DNA of 64,000 nt from Phlegmacium glaucopus. Lineage: Eukaryota > Basidiomycota > Agaricomycetes > Agaricales > Cortinariaceae. The notes beneath the pieces were generated by a model. The model saw nothing but the letters and a program-made list of their open reading frames with translations, searched no databases and was not told the origin of the DNA. Shown here one piece after another: positions 11,433 to 22,259 of the stretch. Where the stretch lies: positions 661,065 to 725,064 of the forward strand of contig MU130154.1 of assembly GCA_015039465.1 (NCBI GenBank). Reading direction: 5' to 3'. Position 1 is the stretch's first letter. Each line of letters opens with the position of its first letter. Position numbers and translations under genes: made by a program.

Positions 11433-13544
11433 TCATTTTCCATTAAAGTGACTTTGCGCATTGTGCCATATCGAGTTTAACACAAATGCCTCGCTGAGGA
11501 GCATCTCAATCTCATGATCTCCCCAATCTTGTGTTGGTAAAGATTGCAAGAACATGATAATACCCTAGGTAATCCACAACTTAAAACTAGATATCAACTG
11601 ATTGGGCGAACAAGCCTACCTGAAAGTCCATTTTCCGCAAATTTTCGCTCCAACGTACCAGGAACGCTGAGCAAACGTATAGGTGGAATTGAGAAAATGC
11701 ATCAGGTCCTTCAGCCTACAAGCAACAAGTTTAAGTTTAATTCAGTTGAAACGAGAAGATTTACTTACCAAATATGTATCCCACATGCGGATAGTATTTT
11801 GTACACTGATTTCACGCATTAGCAGACAATTCATCCAACGGAAGGCGAACTGCATGAATTCGACGTTCTGTGATTCAAGGTGACCCGATAGGGGAGCTGA
11901 GAAGAGAACGGTGGATTGAGAAGAGCGAGTATAAGTACGTATGTGTTCCACAGACCATCAATGCGTGCAATTAGTTCAGCCATTCTTCTTACACTTCTTT
12001 GAATTCCAGGTTGGGCAAAAATATAATTGTCTTGAATTCCATCCAACAGCCGTGAAAGACACCAAAAAGAATCTGCCTCGATTGCAGACAAGGCATGAGG
12101 AGGAAGGAGAGAAGGGTCAAAATTCTCCGGATCAGAATCTAGGTGTTGTTGGTAAGAATGAGTGGTTAAGTCAACCCCCTGAGACTCACCGATATAAGCG
12201 GAAAGGAAAACTTGAAAGAACGGGGTAACAAGATCATTGATCCCTTGCACATATCCACTTGCTGGATGCCGTATGGCCCACACGTAGAGAATACGTTCCA
12301 GGCTCTGCACAACCCATTTTTAAAATGATGAGCAGTTGGGTTCGGAACGCGCTGCCCTTACCCGTTGAGTCGCTGCATGCATCCATAGCCTGACGCCTGG
12401 GCGTGTTCTGGGCACATCGATTTCAATTTGGTGCCATATTTGCTGGTCGAGGCCTTCTCGTCCACGGGCAAATGCAAGGTCGACCATGTCTTGGTACTCG
12501 CCTCTTTTTCGTGTCAGGGTAATTGAGCGCAGGAGAGTTGGGAGAGGCAGGTAGCCCTGATACGTAGATTTGGGATCAGTATCACAGCTTCCCGTATTGC
12601 TGAACTCACAAGCAGAAGTTGCCAGGCCATTGGGCGGAGATCAGCTGGAATGCCTGCCCATGCCAGTTTTCGTAGTTCGCCTTGGAAGCGGGTCAGAAAT
12701 GAAGATATTGACGCGCCCCATATCACGCATACCAATATTGACATCCTGACTGGATAAGCACTCTACGAATTTGTGTCGACGATTTGTGCGAATTGATCGC
12801 TCTCGCAATAGCTTTTCCGTTTTTTCAGGACGTTCCTGCTTAGTTGTGGATTTTCGGTCATTATGATGCGACCCTACTGGAGAAGGATCGTTTTGTGTAT
12901 TTCTTTGTCTTATTCCGTTTAAAGGATCTTGATAGGACGCAAAACTGCTTTATGAACAAATGTGGGGCATAATTTGATTGATGAAGATAAATACCATTAA
13001 CGATGTCATCAATATCTTGGCGGATAGAGCCTTCGCCATTCATTGAATGGGAAGCATGGGATGCTGTAGATGCACTCATGTCGGTTGTATTCGTTTCAGT
13101 TTCAAGATCGCCCAGGATCATGTCACCCTCGACATCGACATCCTTCGAATCTCCATCTTGCTCAAACCCAGTACCAGTCTTTACATTAATCTTGCTTTCG
13201 CTTCCCTTTTTACTGTGAGAGGTTCTGACGATGGTCCAGCCATTCTTCGGCGTTTCAGGGGCCGTTAAGTCTGGTTTCGGAGGATATGAACCTGGATTTG
13301 GCGCATTTAAATGGGTATACGAGAAAGCGAGTGTTGAAGAGGAGCTAGATGATGTTCTCTGTACTTTCTTTGGAGCAGTTGATACGGATGGACGACTCCA
13401 AGAACTGTTTAAAGTTGATTGACGTGGGGACTCGGAGTCTGAGGTACTATCCCAAGCATCATCTTCGGCCCATTCAGTTGCAGTGGAAAACCGGGATGGA
13501 TGTATGCCAATATGGGGACGAGCTGGTGGCGAGCGAGGGTTCAT
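11433..13544 (-). CDS. GYP1: GYP1-type TBC-domain Rab GTPase-activating protein
   Basis: Minus-strand exons are 13544-12995, 12927-12733, 12680-12610, 12556-12362, 12304-12190, 12138-11956, 11896-11769, 11715-11620 and 11564-11433, giving 554 residues. The first 240 residues are disordered and Ser-rich. The TBC domain begins at ELRKLAWAGIPADLRPMAW. Both catalytic fingers are present: Arg322 in IDVPRT and Gln357 in GYVQGIND. Later TBC blocks EADSFWCLSRLLDGIQDNY, FMQFAFRWMNCLLMRE and RMWDTYL are intact, as is the end (SQFHLYVCSAFLVRW, QDWGDHEIEMLLSEAF). Yeast Gyp1 acts on Ypt1/Rab1 at the Golgi. The 51-nt intron at 12139-12189 has no stop and is a multiple of three, so retention would add 17 residues without a frameshift. 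Confidence 0.93.
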
Positions 13545-13626
13545 GATGAGCTATGTTCCTAGTTCTAGTGCGCATTGTCATCAAGGATTCCACGTGCTAT
13601 CGTAATCTTATCTTATCTTTAACCAT
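13545..13626. promoter_or_regulatory. Compact bidirectional promoter
   Basis: Only 82 bp separate the start codons of GYP1 (minus) and the RraA-like gene (plus). Core promoters and 5' UTRs of both must fit here or overlap coding DNA. Confidence 0.5.
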
Positions 13627-14340
13627 ATGTCTCTGCTCCTTCAGTTTTCTACTTGTGAAATATCAGATGCCTTGATAAAGATTTCAATTCCTCATGGTGG
13701 TCATATTCCCGATATTAATATGATATCCCCAAGCAACATACGTATTTGTGGCCCAGCCTACACAGTCCAAATGGTCTTGGCCTCACCCACTGGCACCAAA
13801 CTCTCATCTCATTTCGTTGACTCTGCGCCTAATGGTTCAATCATTGTCATTGATGCCCCCCCAGGTGAATACTCGTTCTCCAATATATCCGCTCATAAAA
13901 CGTTCTATTCATAAAATCCAGAAGCTAAAAATGCAGTATGGGGCGGCCTCATGACTGCTGGTGCACAGGCTCAAGGCGCGATTGGCGTAGTTATCTCAGG
14001 TCGTTGTAGGGATATCGGAGAGCATCGTGCTCTAGGGTTTCCTGTATTCTCACGAGGGCACTCCACCCTAGGCCAATCTCCTTTCACACAACCCGCTGCA
14101 ATCAATGTTCCATTGACAATTTCCCCACAAGGACTGGACGCAGAGACCTTTCCGCCTGTGACAGTCGAGCCAGGGGATTGGATAATTGCGGATGAAGATG
14201 GGGTCGTCTGTGTCCCACGACTATTGGAATCGCAGGTCATTAAATTAGCCACCAAGGGAAGACAAGTTGACAGTCTCTGCATGGACGATATCAAAGCAGG
14301 AAAGGGCGTGCAAAACTCTTTCAAGTTGCACAGAGGATAG
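13627..14340 (+). CDS. RraA-like/HMG-aldolase family protein
   Basis: Two exons, 13627-13864 and 13922-14340, give 218 residues, the usual size for this family. The protein opens LLLQFSTCEISDALIK, has the GPAYTVQM strand, and carries the family core GAQAQGAIGVVISGRCRDIG with Arg109-Asp110, followed by GFPVFSRG and the end motif ADEDGVVCVPR. In family members the Arg-Asp pair lies near the divalent-metal and carboxylate site. Related proteins are class II 4-hydroxy-4-methyl-2-oxoglutarate/oxaloacetate aldolases, while bacterial RraA regulates RNase E. In a fungus an aldolase or decarboxylase role is the more likely reading, but the substrate cannot be told from sequence. It shares its promoter with GYP1 and ends 66 bp before the 3' end of the polymerase kappa gene. 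Confidence 0.85.
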
Positions 14341-14405
14341 ATACTGTTATATTAGAAATACAAGTCTTAGCAATACATACATAGAAAATGTCCTGGCCAG
14401 AATGC

Positions 14406-17221
14406 TCATTTTCCCCGTTTTTCTGGCGGCTTGCCTTTCGACACAGGTCGGGTTTTGAACTCAAATTTCTTCTTTGATTCTGGCTTTGGCCACCCCGTGT
14501 ACTTGCCACCCGTTTTCGAGGACTTCGAGGACTGGCTCGCTTCAACTTGTGCTTCCATAATGGCTCCCCGACTAAGACAAAAATCGATGTGAGCATTGAG
14601 TCCTTCGTTATCAGTTTCAAGGGTCTTGCTGCAGACAGGACAGTTATGTGTTGCGGTCTCGCGTTTTGAAAGCGGCTTTCGCATGTCTATGTCATGAATT
14701 TCACGCGGACCTGTAGGGGGCTGTTTGCTTGAAGAAGCTTGATCATCACTGACAAACGGTGGCGGACGATGTGCTGTCGAAACAGGTCGGGATATGGGTA
14801 CATCTTGTTCAATGATCTCCTCAGGCTCATCATCTTCCATGCCAAGATCGGCTTCATCATCTTCGTGAAACCCAGGCATGGCCTCTTCCATTGCCAGATG
14901 TTCGTTTATCTCATCGACTGAATCGAATTCAGAGGGGTCATCATGAACTAACTTGGACTTTTTCCGCGGTGACTGGTCCTTCATGGATTCAAAGAACTGG
15001 GTTTAAAGTTGTCATGACCACAGACCCTAGACATGAAAATTAACACATACACGTTTGATACCATTTGAAGAAGGCCCTGTGTCTCTCAAATCTTTCAGTT
15101 TAGTTAGTCTAAGGCCGATCAACCTTATTTTCAGAGGAAATTCGGGGGCCAATATTTCTTTGCCGGTCTATGAAATGTGTTCAATTAAGGAAAGGCGAAG
15201 CTTGCAAAGATAACTGACATTATATAGCTCTTCTTTCGTCGAAACCCAACGATCGAATGATTTTGCGCGAGTAAAGACTAGATTAAAACGATCGTATGAA
15301 ATGCATCCTTTTGAAGACTTTTTGAAATGGACACACCTTGGTATGTATCGAGTTTGTATTTCAATGTGACTGTGCGACCTGTCCAACCATTTTGTTCCAT
15401 GTCTTTCACAAGTTCCGCGGCAACCTCGTTTAGCTTCTCTAGAATCTTCTCCTTTTGATCAATCGGAGCAAATGTTCTGCAATGAGTATGAAAACAAATT
15501 TGAATATGGACAGTGAGTGAATAAACCGTTCTGCGCCTATGCTCTTCCGCTCATCTCGCTGATGCGCTTGGACTACGTTCGACGCGACCCCCGAGTAAGT
15601 GCGCAATAGGAACATGAGCCCAAATTGTTTATCCATCAATGAAATGACAGCCCTCTGGGTATAGATATCGCCGCACGTCTGATATTGAAATCCATCAAAG
15701 AATGTATTCTGGATGAAGTAACTTGTTGACTTGCCTTGATACCAATGGCTTCCAGCAGCCTTTCATTCACACGACCAATTCCTGGTACTTTTCGAATGGA
15801 GAGATCACGCATGAACTCCTTAATGACTTTTGAATCAAAATCAAGTTGGAATTGACCATTTGGTTTGTTCTGTGTCTCTGGATTAGAAATTTGACGATCG
15901 AAACTGGAATTTAGTGAAAACAGACCTTATCGGAACATATCTACAACAAATTAAGGATTTCGATACAAATGCCTGAACATCGGGAAACGTACCTTTGCAA
16001 GCATCTAAACAAGTCAATTGAATCACTTGGAGGGAATGTTGACATCACTATATTCACCTTGTTAGGAGCAATGCCGGCGCTGACCGTCAGTTTCGTCTCC
16101 TGAAACACGGCATCTCGCATTTGTTGTACACATTCTCCTGCTGTCAAGTAGTGTGCTTCACAATATGACGAGATACTGTAGCCTTGTTCAAACAATCTAT
16201 AGATAAGAGAGCAGCATAGGTCTCACTTGAGGTATGCTTCATCGCATCCAGTTGGACACATGGTAGGATCATACCGATGGAAGATATCCATAACCTTCCC
16301 TGACATCTCCATATACCTGTGGAATCGGTTTGGAACAGTTATGAGATCAGGACAGAGCTTCTTCGCAACGAAACCTTGCAAAAAAATTGATCAGAATCTC
16401 GAATTGACAAGACACCCTCGATCGAGCATACCTGCCATCCCAGAGCGGACGCCATACTTTCTAGCCTCGTATGATGCAGTTGTCAGGACTCCACGCCCAA
16501 CCTATTGATAATTAGGAAGTAGCGCATAGGAAACGACAGGATGACCCACACCAAATGGTTTTCCAGCTAGTTTTGGATTATCTAGCAGTTCGACATTCTG
16601 AATTGATGAGTAGGAGTAGGGAGTGATTTTTCAAAGTAACTGTGCGTACAGCATAGAATGCATCCATATCAACATGAACGACGATCTGGGTCAGGTCTCG
16701 GTGGGATTCAATTTGTGCTAGCTTGACGAAATTAGGACAAAGGTCAAGTCAAAGCAACCAGAAATCGATATCCAACGTTTACCAACTGATCTGCAACCAA
16801 CTCGACCTTACCTGCAGACACAAGATGGACAATGAGACGTTATGAAAAATAACAGTAGACTTACGAAGGTCGACCCCTCTAGTTAGTTCCTCCTTCTGCT
16901 TTAATATCTTCTCTATCCGTGCAGTCAGTTCCATGTCCTTCTTTTTCTCATTCTGTCATGTTTGATAATCCTCGTTAGATTCATAGGAAGGCATGTTTGA
17001 AGAGAGTGCACACCTCGTAGAATTTCGAGCCCTTAGAGACTTCCGAAATAATACGGTTAATTTCTGTCTGGTCTTTCGCTAGTCTGTGAGTGCGTGAGTG
17101 CGCCGCAAACTCGTTGTGAAATTGTTCCGACTGACCCAGCTTTTCCAGATGAAGGTCCTGCAAGCCGTTTGACCAAACTTTCCGAGTCAGTCGATCCTTC
17201 AGGTGGATTTTCACTTGACAT
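14406..17221 (-). CDS. POLK: DNA polymerase kappa (Y-family translesion polymerase)
   Basis: Seventeen minus-strand exons: 17221-17136, 17083-17014, 16952-16865, 16811-16783, 16721-16650, 16597-16550, 16501-16432, 16374-16227, 16175-16058, 16004-15993, 15940-15926, 15869-15735, 15678-15527, 15476-15337, 15277-15219, 15167-15051 and 14996-14406; 649 residues. The catalytic blocks are intact: HVDMDAFYA (about 107-115), YEARKYGVRSGMAG, CDEAYLN (about 198-204), LTVSAGIAPNKMLAK and ICSDKNKPNGQ. The thumb and little-finger parts follow (VPGIGRVNERLLEAIG, GAERTFAPIDQKE, LKYKLDTYQVFTRAKSFDRW). A single C-terminal UBZ zinc finger (CPVCSKTLETDNEGLNAHID, then FC) lies at about 572-593, for ubiquitinated PCNA. 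Two exons are only 12 and 15 nt. The intron at 15679-15734 uses a GC donor (AAG/GCAAGT). The polymerase bypasses minor-groove guanine adducts in known relatives. Confidence 0.95.
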
Positions 17222-17554
17222 TGACGCCAAATATGTAGGTACACTAATTAGTTGACGCGATCCTCTGTTGATGTGCGATGGTCAAATTTGTATCACGTGA
17301 ATTGACATACGCGTTGATCATGATTGTTCTGTGTACTGTACTCAATTGCGGAGCAATCAACTTAATCTCAATACCCACAATATCTTATTAGTTTACAAAA
17401 CATGATACAGATAAGACGATGTATAATTTAGAAAGCCGCAGCTTTGATTTATGGTCCATTGATACAAGCATCAATTTCATTCTCCGAAAGTCGAACCTGC
17501 AAAAATGCACTGACCACGCGCCAAAGGAATAGATTCCTGACATAAGTATATGAC
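17222..17554. other. Intergenic spacer
   Basis: 333 bp lie between the 3' end of the caspase-domain gene and the start of POLK, both on the minus strand. It should hold the POLK promoter. No distinct motif was found. Confidence 0.3.
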
Positions 17555-19486
17555 TCAAGGATGTCTAATGAAGGTGACCGATGCAATAGCTGTATCCCAT
17601 ATTTGAACTCCAGATTGCGTCACCGAAAATCCCTCACGTTCGGGAGGAGTAAGTGAGGAGAAGGAAGGTGCTTGTTCTAAAAGATTCATGGTTACAGGCG
17701 TAGAAGAGAGGAAGAGTTTCAAGTATCCAGAGTCGAGATGATTATGATCTCCTAATGCGAATGACAGAGCCTCAGACCCAGGTTTTCCTGAACCAATCTC
17801 CAGAAATCCTTGCTTTGGAAGAGGCGGTCCCTCCAGAGAAAGATTTGGGTGATAGAGCATAGTTATACTGTAGCGGATGGGATCCATATAAACAAGATAT
17901 GGCCATAAATCGACTTGAGACTTGTTCTGAAGAATGATTTGGTAGATAGCTCCTCCCTCGTAGGGGAGAATGGCCGCTCCATTGTCTAGGATATTTGGGT
18001 CGACCTTGGTCCAAGAAAGGGGATCTAGTCGGAAGAGTTCCATTTCGATGAGATTTTGAAGGGGATACTCGGGATTTTTATGGAAAAGATGCAGATTAAA
18101 TCGGGCAGCATCGTCGATCACCTCCAACCCATCCTTCTCGATTTTAACAACGCGATGATGCTTCTCTGAAATTATTGGTTGATGTTGAAAAACAGTAACA
18201 CTACGCCGCCCCAGAGTGAGGGAGATGTCTGCTTGAGCCGCGTGTCTTACTCTCAATATGTTGAGTCCACTTTTCGATGGAAAGCCGTTGGCCTTGGTAG
18301 GAATGGTTCTGCCCAACTTCCATATTCGAACGAAGGAAGTGAGTGTCGATTTGAGATTGACACGGAAAGGACGATGATTATTCCACTTCGAGACTTTAGC
18401 CCAACATGTGGCTGGGACTTCTGATGTTTGTGACTTGATACAGACGTAACACCAGGTTGGATGTAGTTCAGAAACTACAACACAGGCGATGGGCGGATTC
18501 CGAGAGTAAAGATAGTTGTGAAGATGAATTGTGAATTCGCTCCCTTCAACTATGCCGTGGATGGTTCCAACCTCGACTCTGAGCCGGTTTGTGTCAGATT
18601 CCAATGTGGCAAATGAGGATCGCTTGTCAATCACGAAAGGGACACCATTGAATACAGTTCGATCCTTGTACTGGCCTAAGCATACGAATCTCTGAGAATT
18701 CGGAGTGGTTTGTAGAAGATGCTCTATCAGATGCGCATAGGAAGTGCGATGCAGAGGGAGTTCCGACATAGCACGAATCAAGTTCGTAGTAAATTTACCA
18801 CCTTCTTTGCCTTCGGCAGCCTTATCTCCCAAGGAGCAAGCAGCAAGCAGCACATGCGTGGTTAATGGTGGATTGAAGAACCCAAGGTGTGAAGTGTGCG
18901 GTTTTCCTCGAGCGCCGGTCCAAAGGCCACGGTATAGATCATCTGGGACAGCTTTAGTCGTGCGTGTCCAACGGGTAATTCGTCGATCGAGGATATTTCT
19001 CGGAGTTTGGGCGGGGGAGAAACAGCAATCAAGGATAAGAGTTACATTGTTGCCTTTCGTCGAGGACACATCGTCGATGAGCGCGTGCAAGGAACGTTCG
19101 GAGATGCCGGCAATCCTGCCTTGAGTAGTGGTCGTGTCGTGGTCATAAGGGCAGATAACTTGCACTTCAGCCGTATTGTCTGCCTCTTGGAACCAGTCTC
19201 GAGGGGCGACTAAGGAGCTACCATGGCCTGCAAAGTAAACGATGATAGCATCATCTTTTTCAATCGCGGCATTATTGACAAGGTGCTCCATAAAGGAATC
19301 TTCAATCGTCTGCTTTGTCGCTTGGCTATTGAGCAAGAGACGAATCTGATCTTTAGGGACATTCAATCCATCTATAAGCCAACGCTTCATACGTTTAGCA
19401 TCCTCGACACAAGAATGTAAATTCCAGATATTCCCCGACTTGTAATCATCAATCCCAATAACGAGAGCGAATAAGCGAGTGGACAT
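17555..19486 (-). CDS. Caspase-domain (peptidase C14) protein with long C-terminal extension
   Basis: A single coding exon of 643 residues. The N-terminal 300 or so residues form a caspase/metacaspase-type p20 domain: RLFALVIGIDDYKSGNIWNL, the catalytic His88 in VYFAGHGSS, and the catalytic Cys in ILDCCFSP (Cys154/Cys155). Fungi of this group carry many such proteins of unknown role, some linked to programmed cell death. The remaining 340 residues are beta-rich-looking, without a domain I recognise. The first ATG is at 19486. A good 5'-leader intron, 19487-19536 (GTAAGT...CCCAG), ends directly against that ATG. An upstream in-frame extension has no ATG and crosses that intron, so I do not include it. 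Substrate preference (Arg/Lys for metacaspases) is not established here. Confidence 0.85.
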   Translation of the reverse strand: MSTRLFALVIGIDDYKSGNIWNLHSCVEDAKRMKRWLIDGLNVPKDQIRLLLNSQATKQTIEDSFMEHLVNNAAIEKDDAIIVYFAGHGSSLVAPRDWFQEADNTAEVQVICPYDHDTTTTQGRIAGISERSLHALIDDVSSTKGNNVTLILDCCFSPAQTPRNILDRRITRWTRTTKAVPDDLYRGLWTGARGKPHTSHLGFFNPPLTTHVLLAACSLGDKAAEGKEGGKFTTNLIRAMSELPLHRTSYAHLIEHLLQTTPNSQRFVCLGQYKDRTVFNGVPFVIDKRSSFATLESDTNRLRVEVGTIHGIVEGSEFTIHLHNYLYSRNPPIACVVVSELHPTWCYVCIKSQTSEVPATCWAKVSKWNNHRPFRVNLKSTLTSFVRIWKLGRTIPTKANGFPSKSGLNILRVRHAAQADISLTLGRRSVTVFQHQPIISEKHHRVVKIEKDGLEVIDDAARFNLHLFHKNPEYPLQNLIEMELFRLDPLSWTKVDPNILDNGAAILPYEGGAIYQIILQNKSQVDLWPYLVYMDPIRYSITMLYHPNLSLEGPPLPKQGFLEIGSGKPGSEALSFALGDHNHLDSGYLKLFLSSTPVTMNLLEQAPSFSSLTPPEREGFSVTQSGVQIWDTAIASVTFIRHP

Positions 19487-19536
19487 CTGGGTAGCAATTA
19501 AATATGCCTTTAAGTAATAAGAACGAAAGCACTTAC
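19487..19536 (-). other. 5'-UTR intron abutting the start codon
   Basis: On the minus strand the sequence reads CCT/GTAAGT...GCTACCCAG/ATG. The acceptor is fused to the ATG of the caspase-domain gene. Length is 50 nt, typical for this genome. Confidence 0.6.
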
Positions 19537-19943
19537 AGGCGAAAAGTGAATAATAGGAACTGGTGAAAGGCAATTTCACCGCTAAAACAAGAAATTAGTG
19601 GGTAGAGCGCACAAACATCGTATTTAGCCAGTCCAAGGCGTGTAAGGCGTGCATAAATGAGACGCTTTATCTAGACCAGAAGCTTCCGTTATTAAAGTCG
19701 CAAACTCTACACATGGGCTTAAATGTGGACCCCTTGATCGAGAAGGGGACTCGGAAGAGCCATGAGAACGATCGTATTCCCAGTGATTTTGCCAGTGAGT
19801 ACCTGCTATTCATGAGTTGAGAAATCATGGTGCGCAATGGTCTGTTGGAAGTTGCTGTACACATCATGTGATCTTTGGCAGATATGACGACGCTCAATTT
19901 ATAATAACTTTTAGCTAGTCTGACTTCAAGCTTAGCTCCAGCT
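19537..19943. promoter_or_regulatory. Divergent spacer, caspase-domain gene / ATG6
   Basis: About 400 bp between two divergent genes. Short frames here lack any protein-like features. Confidence 0.3.
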
Positions 19944-21646
19944 ATGAGTTTTGGACTGGTATGCCAACAATGTAAAGAGCCTCTTCAGGTAGATATCCCC
20001 CCTTCTCGTTTTAAATGTTATTAATGATGAACAGATAGATGGCTCGCTGGTTGACCTCGCCCCGGGTGCTTATGATATGATTGTCGCGACGTTGCCTTCA
20101 ACCCCCAATAAGCCATCAGGAAGGGACTTGATCGACCCACCTTCAGCATCAAAAGTTGCGTGGCAACGCTCCAAAGCTTCCAGTCCATCGAGCAAGCCGA
20201 ATGCTTCCTTGTCACCCCGCGCAGTAGGCAAGCAAGCCCAACGTGTGGCCCCACTCCCAAATGAATCCTTTGTGTTATTGCAAGATAGTATCATCCAGAA
20301 TATTCCTCCACCGACATCTTCGCCAGCTCGTCTAAAGAAGGGGACATCCAAACCACAAAGTAGCACCCCCAACGAAATATCAGTTGACCAACCACTATCG
20401 CGGACTGTAGAACAGGATCACGCGAACCCATCTCCATTATCTCATCACCTACGCTCGACTGCTCGCCTCTTCAATCTTCTATCTACTCGAACTGAAATTG
20501 ATCATCCTCTCTGCGCGGAATGCACCCAAATTCTGTTAACAAATTTACAACGACAACTTGATGAAACTAAGAAAGAAAGGGACGGCTACATCGCATTTGA
20601 AAAGGAAGTCAGAAAGGAGAGGGAGCGAGAATCACAAGGCTTGACCAAAGAAGATGCGGAAAAGAAGATAGAAAAATTGAAACTCGAAGAAGCTCTTGTA
20701 ATCGAACAAATCAAGGAGGCTGAAAGAGAACGAGAACAACTCGATTCGGAGCTACGTCAACTGGAGATCGATGAGAAAGGATTGGAATTGGAAGAGGCGG
20801 AGTAAGCTCTGTTGTAATCGACTGTGTAGTGGCCAAACTAAGTTTCATTAGATTCTGGCGGACATACAACGACCACATTCTTGCAAAAGAACAACAAGCC
20901 TCTCAAGTTGCAACACTACGAGCTGCATATGCTACGGGAGTTGCCACCTTGGAGAAGCTTGAACGAACAAATGTGTACAACGATGCGTTTTGTATCGGTC
21001 ATGACGGAGTGTTCGGGACGATAAATGGTCTTCGTCTTGGCCGAGTTCCGGGAGTTCCAGTGAGTATCAGCTTACTTCTTTATCTTTCTAATCCAATAAA
21101 AGCAGGTTGAATGGGCTGAAGTTAACGCCGCCTGGGGGCAAACTCTACTTCTGCTCTACACAATTGTGAGAAAGCTTGATTACAAGTTTGAAAAGTGAGT
21201 ACCCCAGTAGAGAGTTCCAATTGTGGCTCACTTGGGGTTGTAGCTATCGGCTAGTACCCATGGGCTCCTTTTCGAGGATTGAGAAGACAACTGGTGATAA
21301 AGCCCATTACGAATTGTACGGGTCTGGCGACCTACATTTTGGACGACTGTTGCACAACCGTCGCTTTGATATCGCGATGGTAGCTTTTTTGGATTGCCTC
21401 AAACATCTCATGGATCACATAAAGTCGCAGGACGCCACCGTCGATTTTCCTCACCAGTTTGTGTCAAATAAATTCTTCTGAAAAGAAAGAACTAACAATG
21501 AAGTTAGAATAATTAAGGATAAGATCGGTGATGTTTCTGTGAAGCTCCAATTCAATCAAGAAGAATCATGGACACGTTCGCTGCGACACGTTTTGCTGGC
21601 CCTGAAGATATGCCTGAAATGGGCGACGAATGGGGCGAATGGTTAA
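19944..21646 (+). CDS. ATG6: ATG6/Vps30 (Beclin 1) autophagy protein
   Basis: Exons are 19944-19988, 20035-20801, 20852-21059, 21106-21194, 21244-21456 and 21508-21646, giving 486 residues. The N-terminus [15 protein letters not shown] and a later CAEC supply the two CxxC pairs seen in Beclins. A coiled coil follows ([20 protein letters not shown] to [17 protein letters not shown]). The evolutionarily conserved C-terminal domain is complete: [54 protein letters not shown], then [20 protein letters not shown] and the closing [12 protein letters not shown]. Atg6 is a subunit of the Vps34 PI3-kinase complexes that drive autophagosome formation and vacuolar sorting. The gene is divergent from the caspase-domain gene. 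All exon phases agree. Confidence 0.96.
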
Positions 21647-22259
21647 TAAGATAAATACATATAGAGCAATATGCGATTTTATCATCTTTAACCTTTGCTT
21701 TCACTTTTGACAGGTGATCAGAATACATCGGATCACAACAAGTGTTTTTTATTTTTATTTTTAAATTCCTATCTTAGTCCTGCGAGGCCATGCCTTACAT
21801 AGGACTGCGCCTGTCTGATTGTATGTCTGTATGTGAATGTGAATCGGAATTTATCTGTGCGGACGAGGAACGGCCTTCTGAGAAGATATATGTAGTTCGG
21901 GGCGTCGGACTCCTAAGCAGACCCTTCGTGGATTCTTCTGGATTGAGTTGGATGTGCTGTCACTTAGTCCTATCTATTCGGAGGTTTGAGGTTACCATGA
22001 GAATCTTTCCTGTACTGTATCTGAATACTGCCGTTGAGTGCTTCCTCTTTCCCTGATCCCTTCCCTTCAAGTGTTGGCGCTTTATAATAAAATGTGCAGA
22101 GCTGATTCAGAACTTGAAGCCGGCCCGGATTGAATTCCTGCCCTTAGTAAGAAAGTGAATGTCACTTGATTACTAGTAGATTGACTGCCTAAGGGTGTTT
22201 TTCAGTTCCTGCCATTCCCCCTAGTGTACTATCTCAAACGGTCGACCAACAAGAAGGCC
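21647..22259. other. Intergenic spacer
   Basis: About 610 bp between ATG6 and the GCL gene. It should contain the ATG6 terminator and GCL promoter. An open frame here of 88 codons is Cys-rich but has no family likeness and no splice context, so no gene is called. Confidence 0.35.

Noticed and set aside
19487..19579. N-terminal extension of the caspase-domain protein
   Set aside because: The extension lacks an ATG and spans a consensus intron whose acceptor abuts the ATG at 19486.
19667..19897. 76-codon minus-strand frame upstream of the caspase-domain gene
   Set aside because: Lies in the divergent promoter with no support from composition or splicing.
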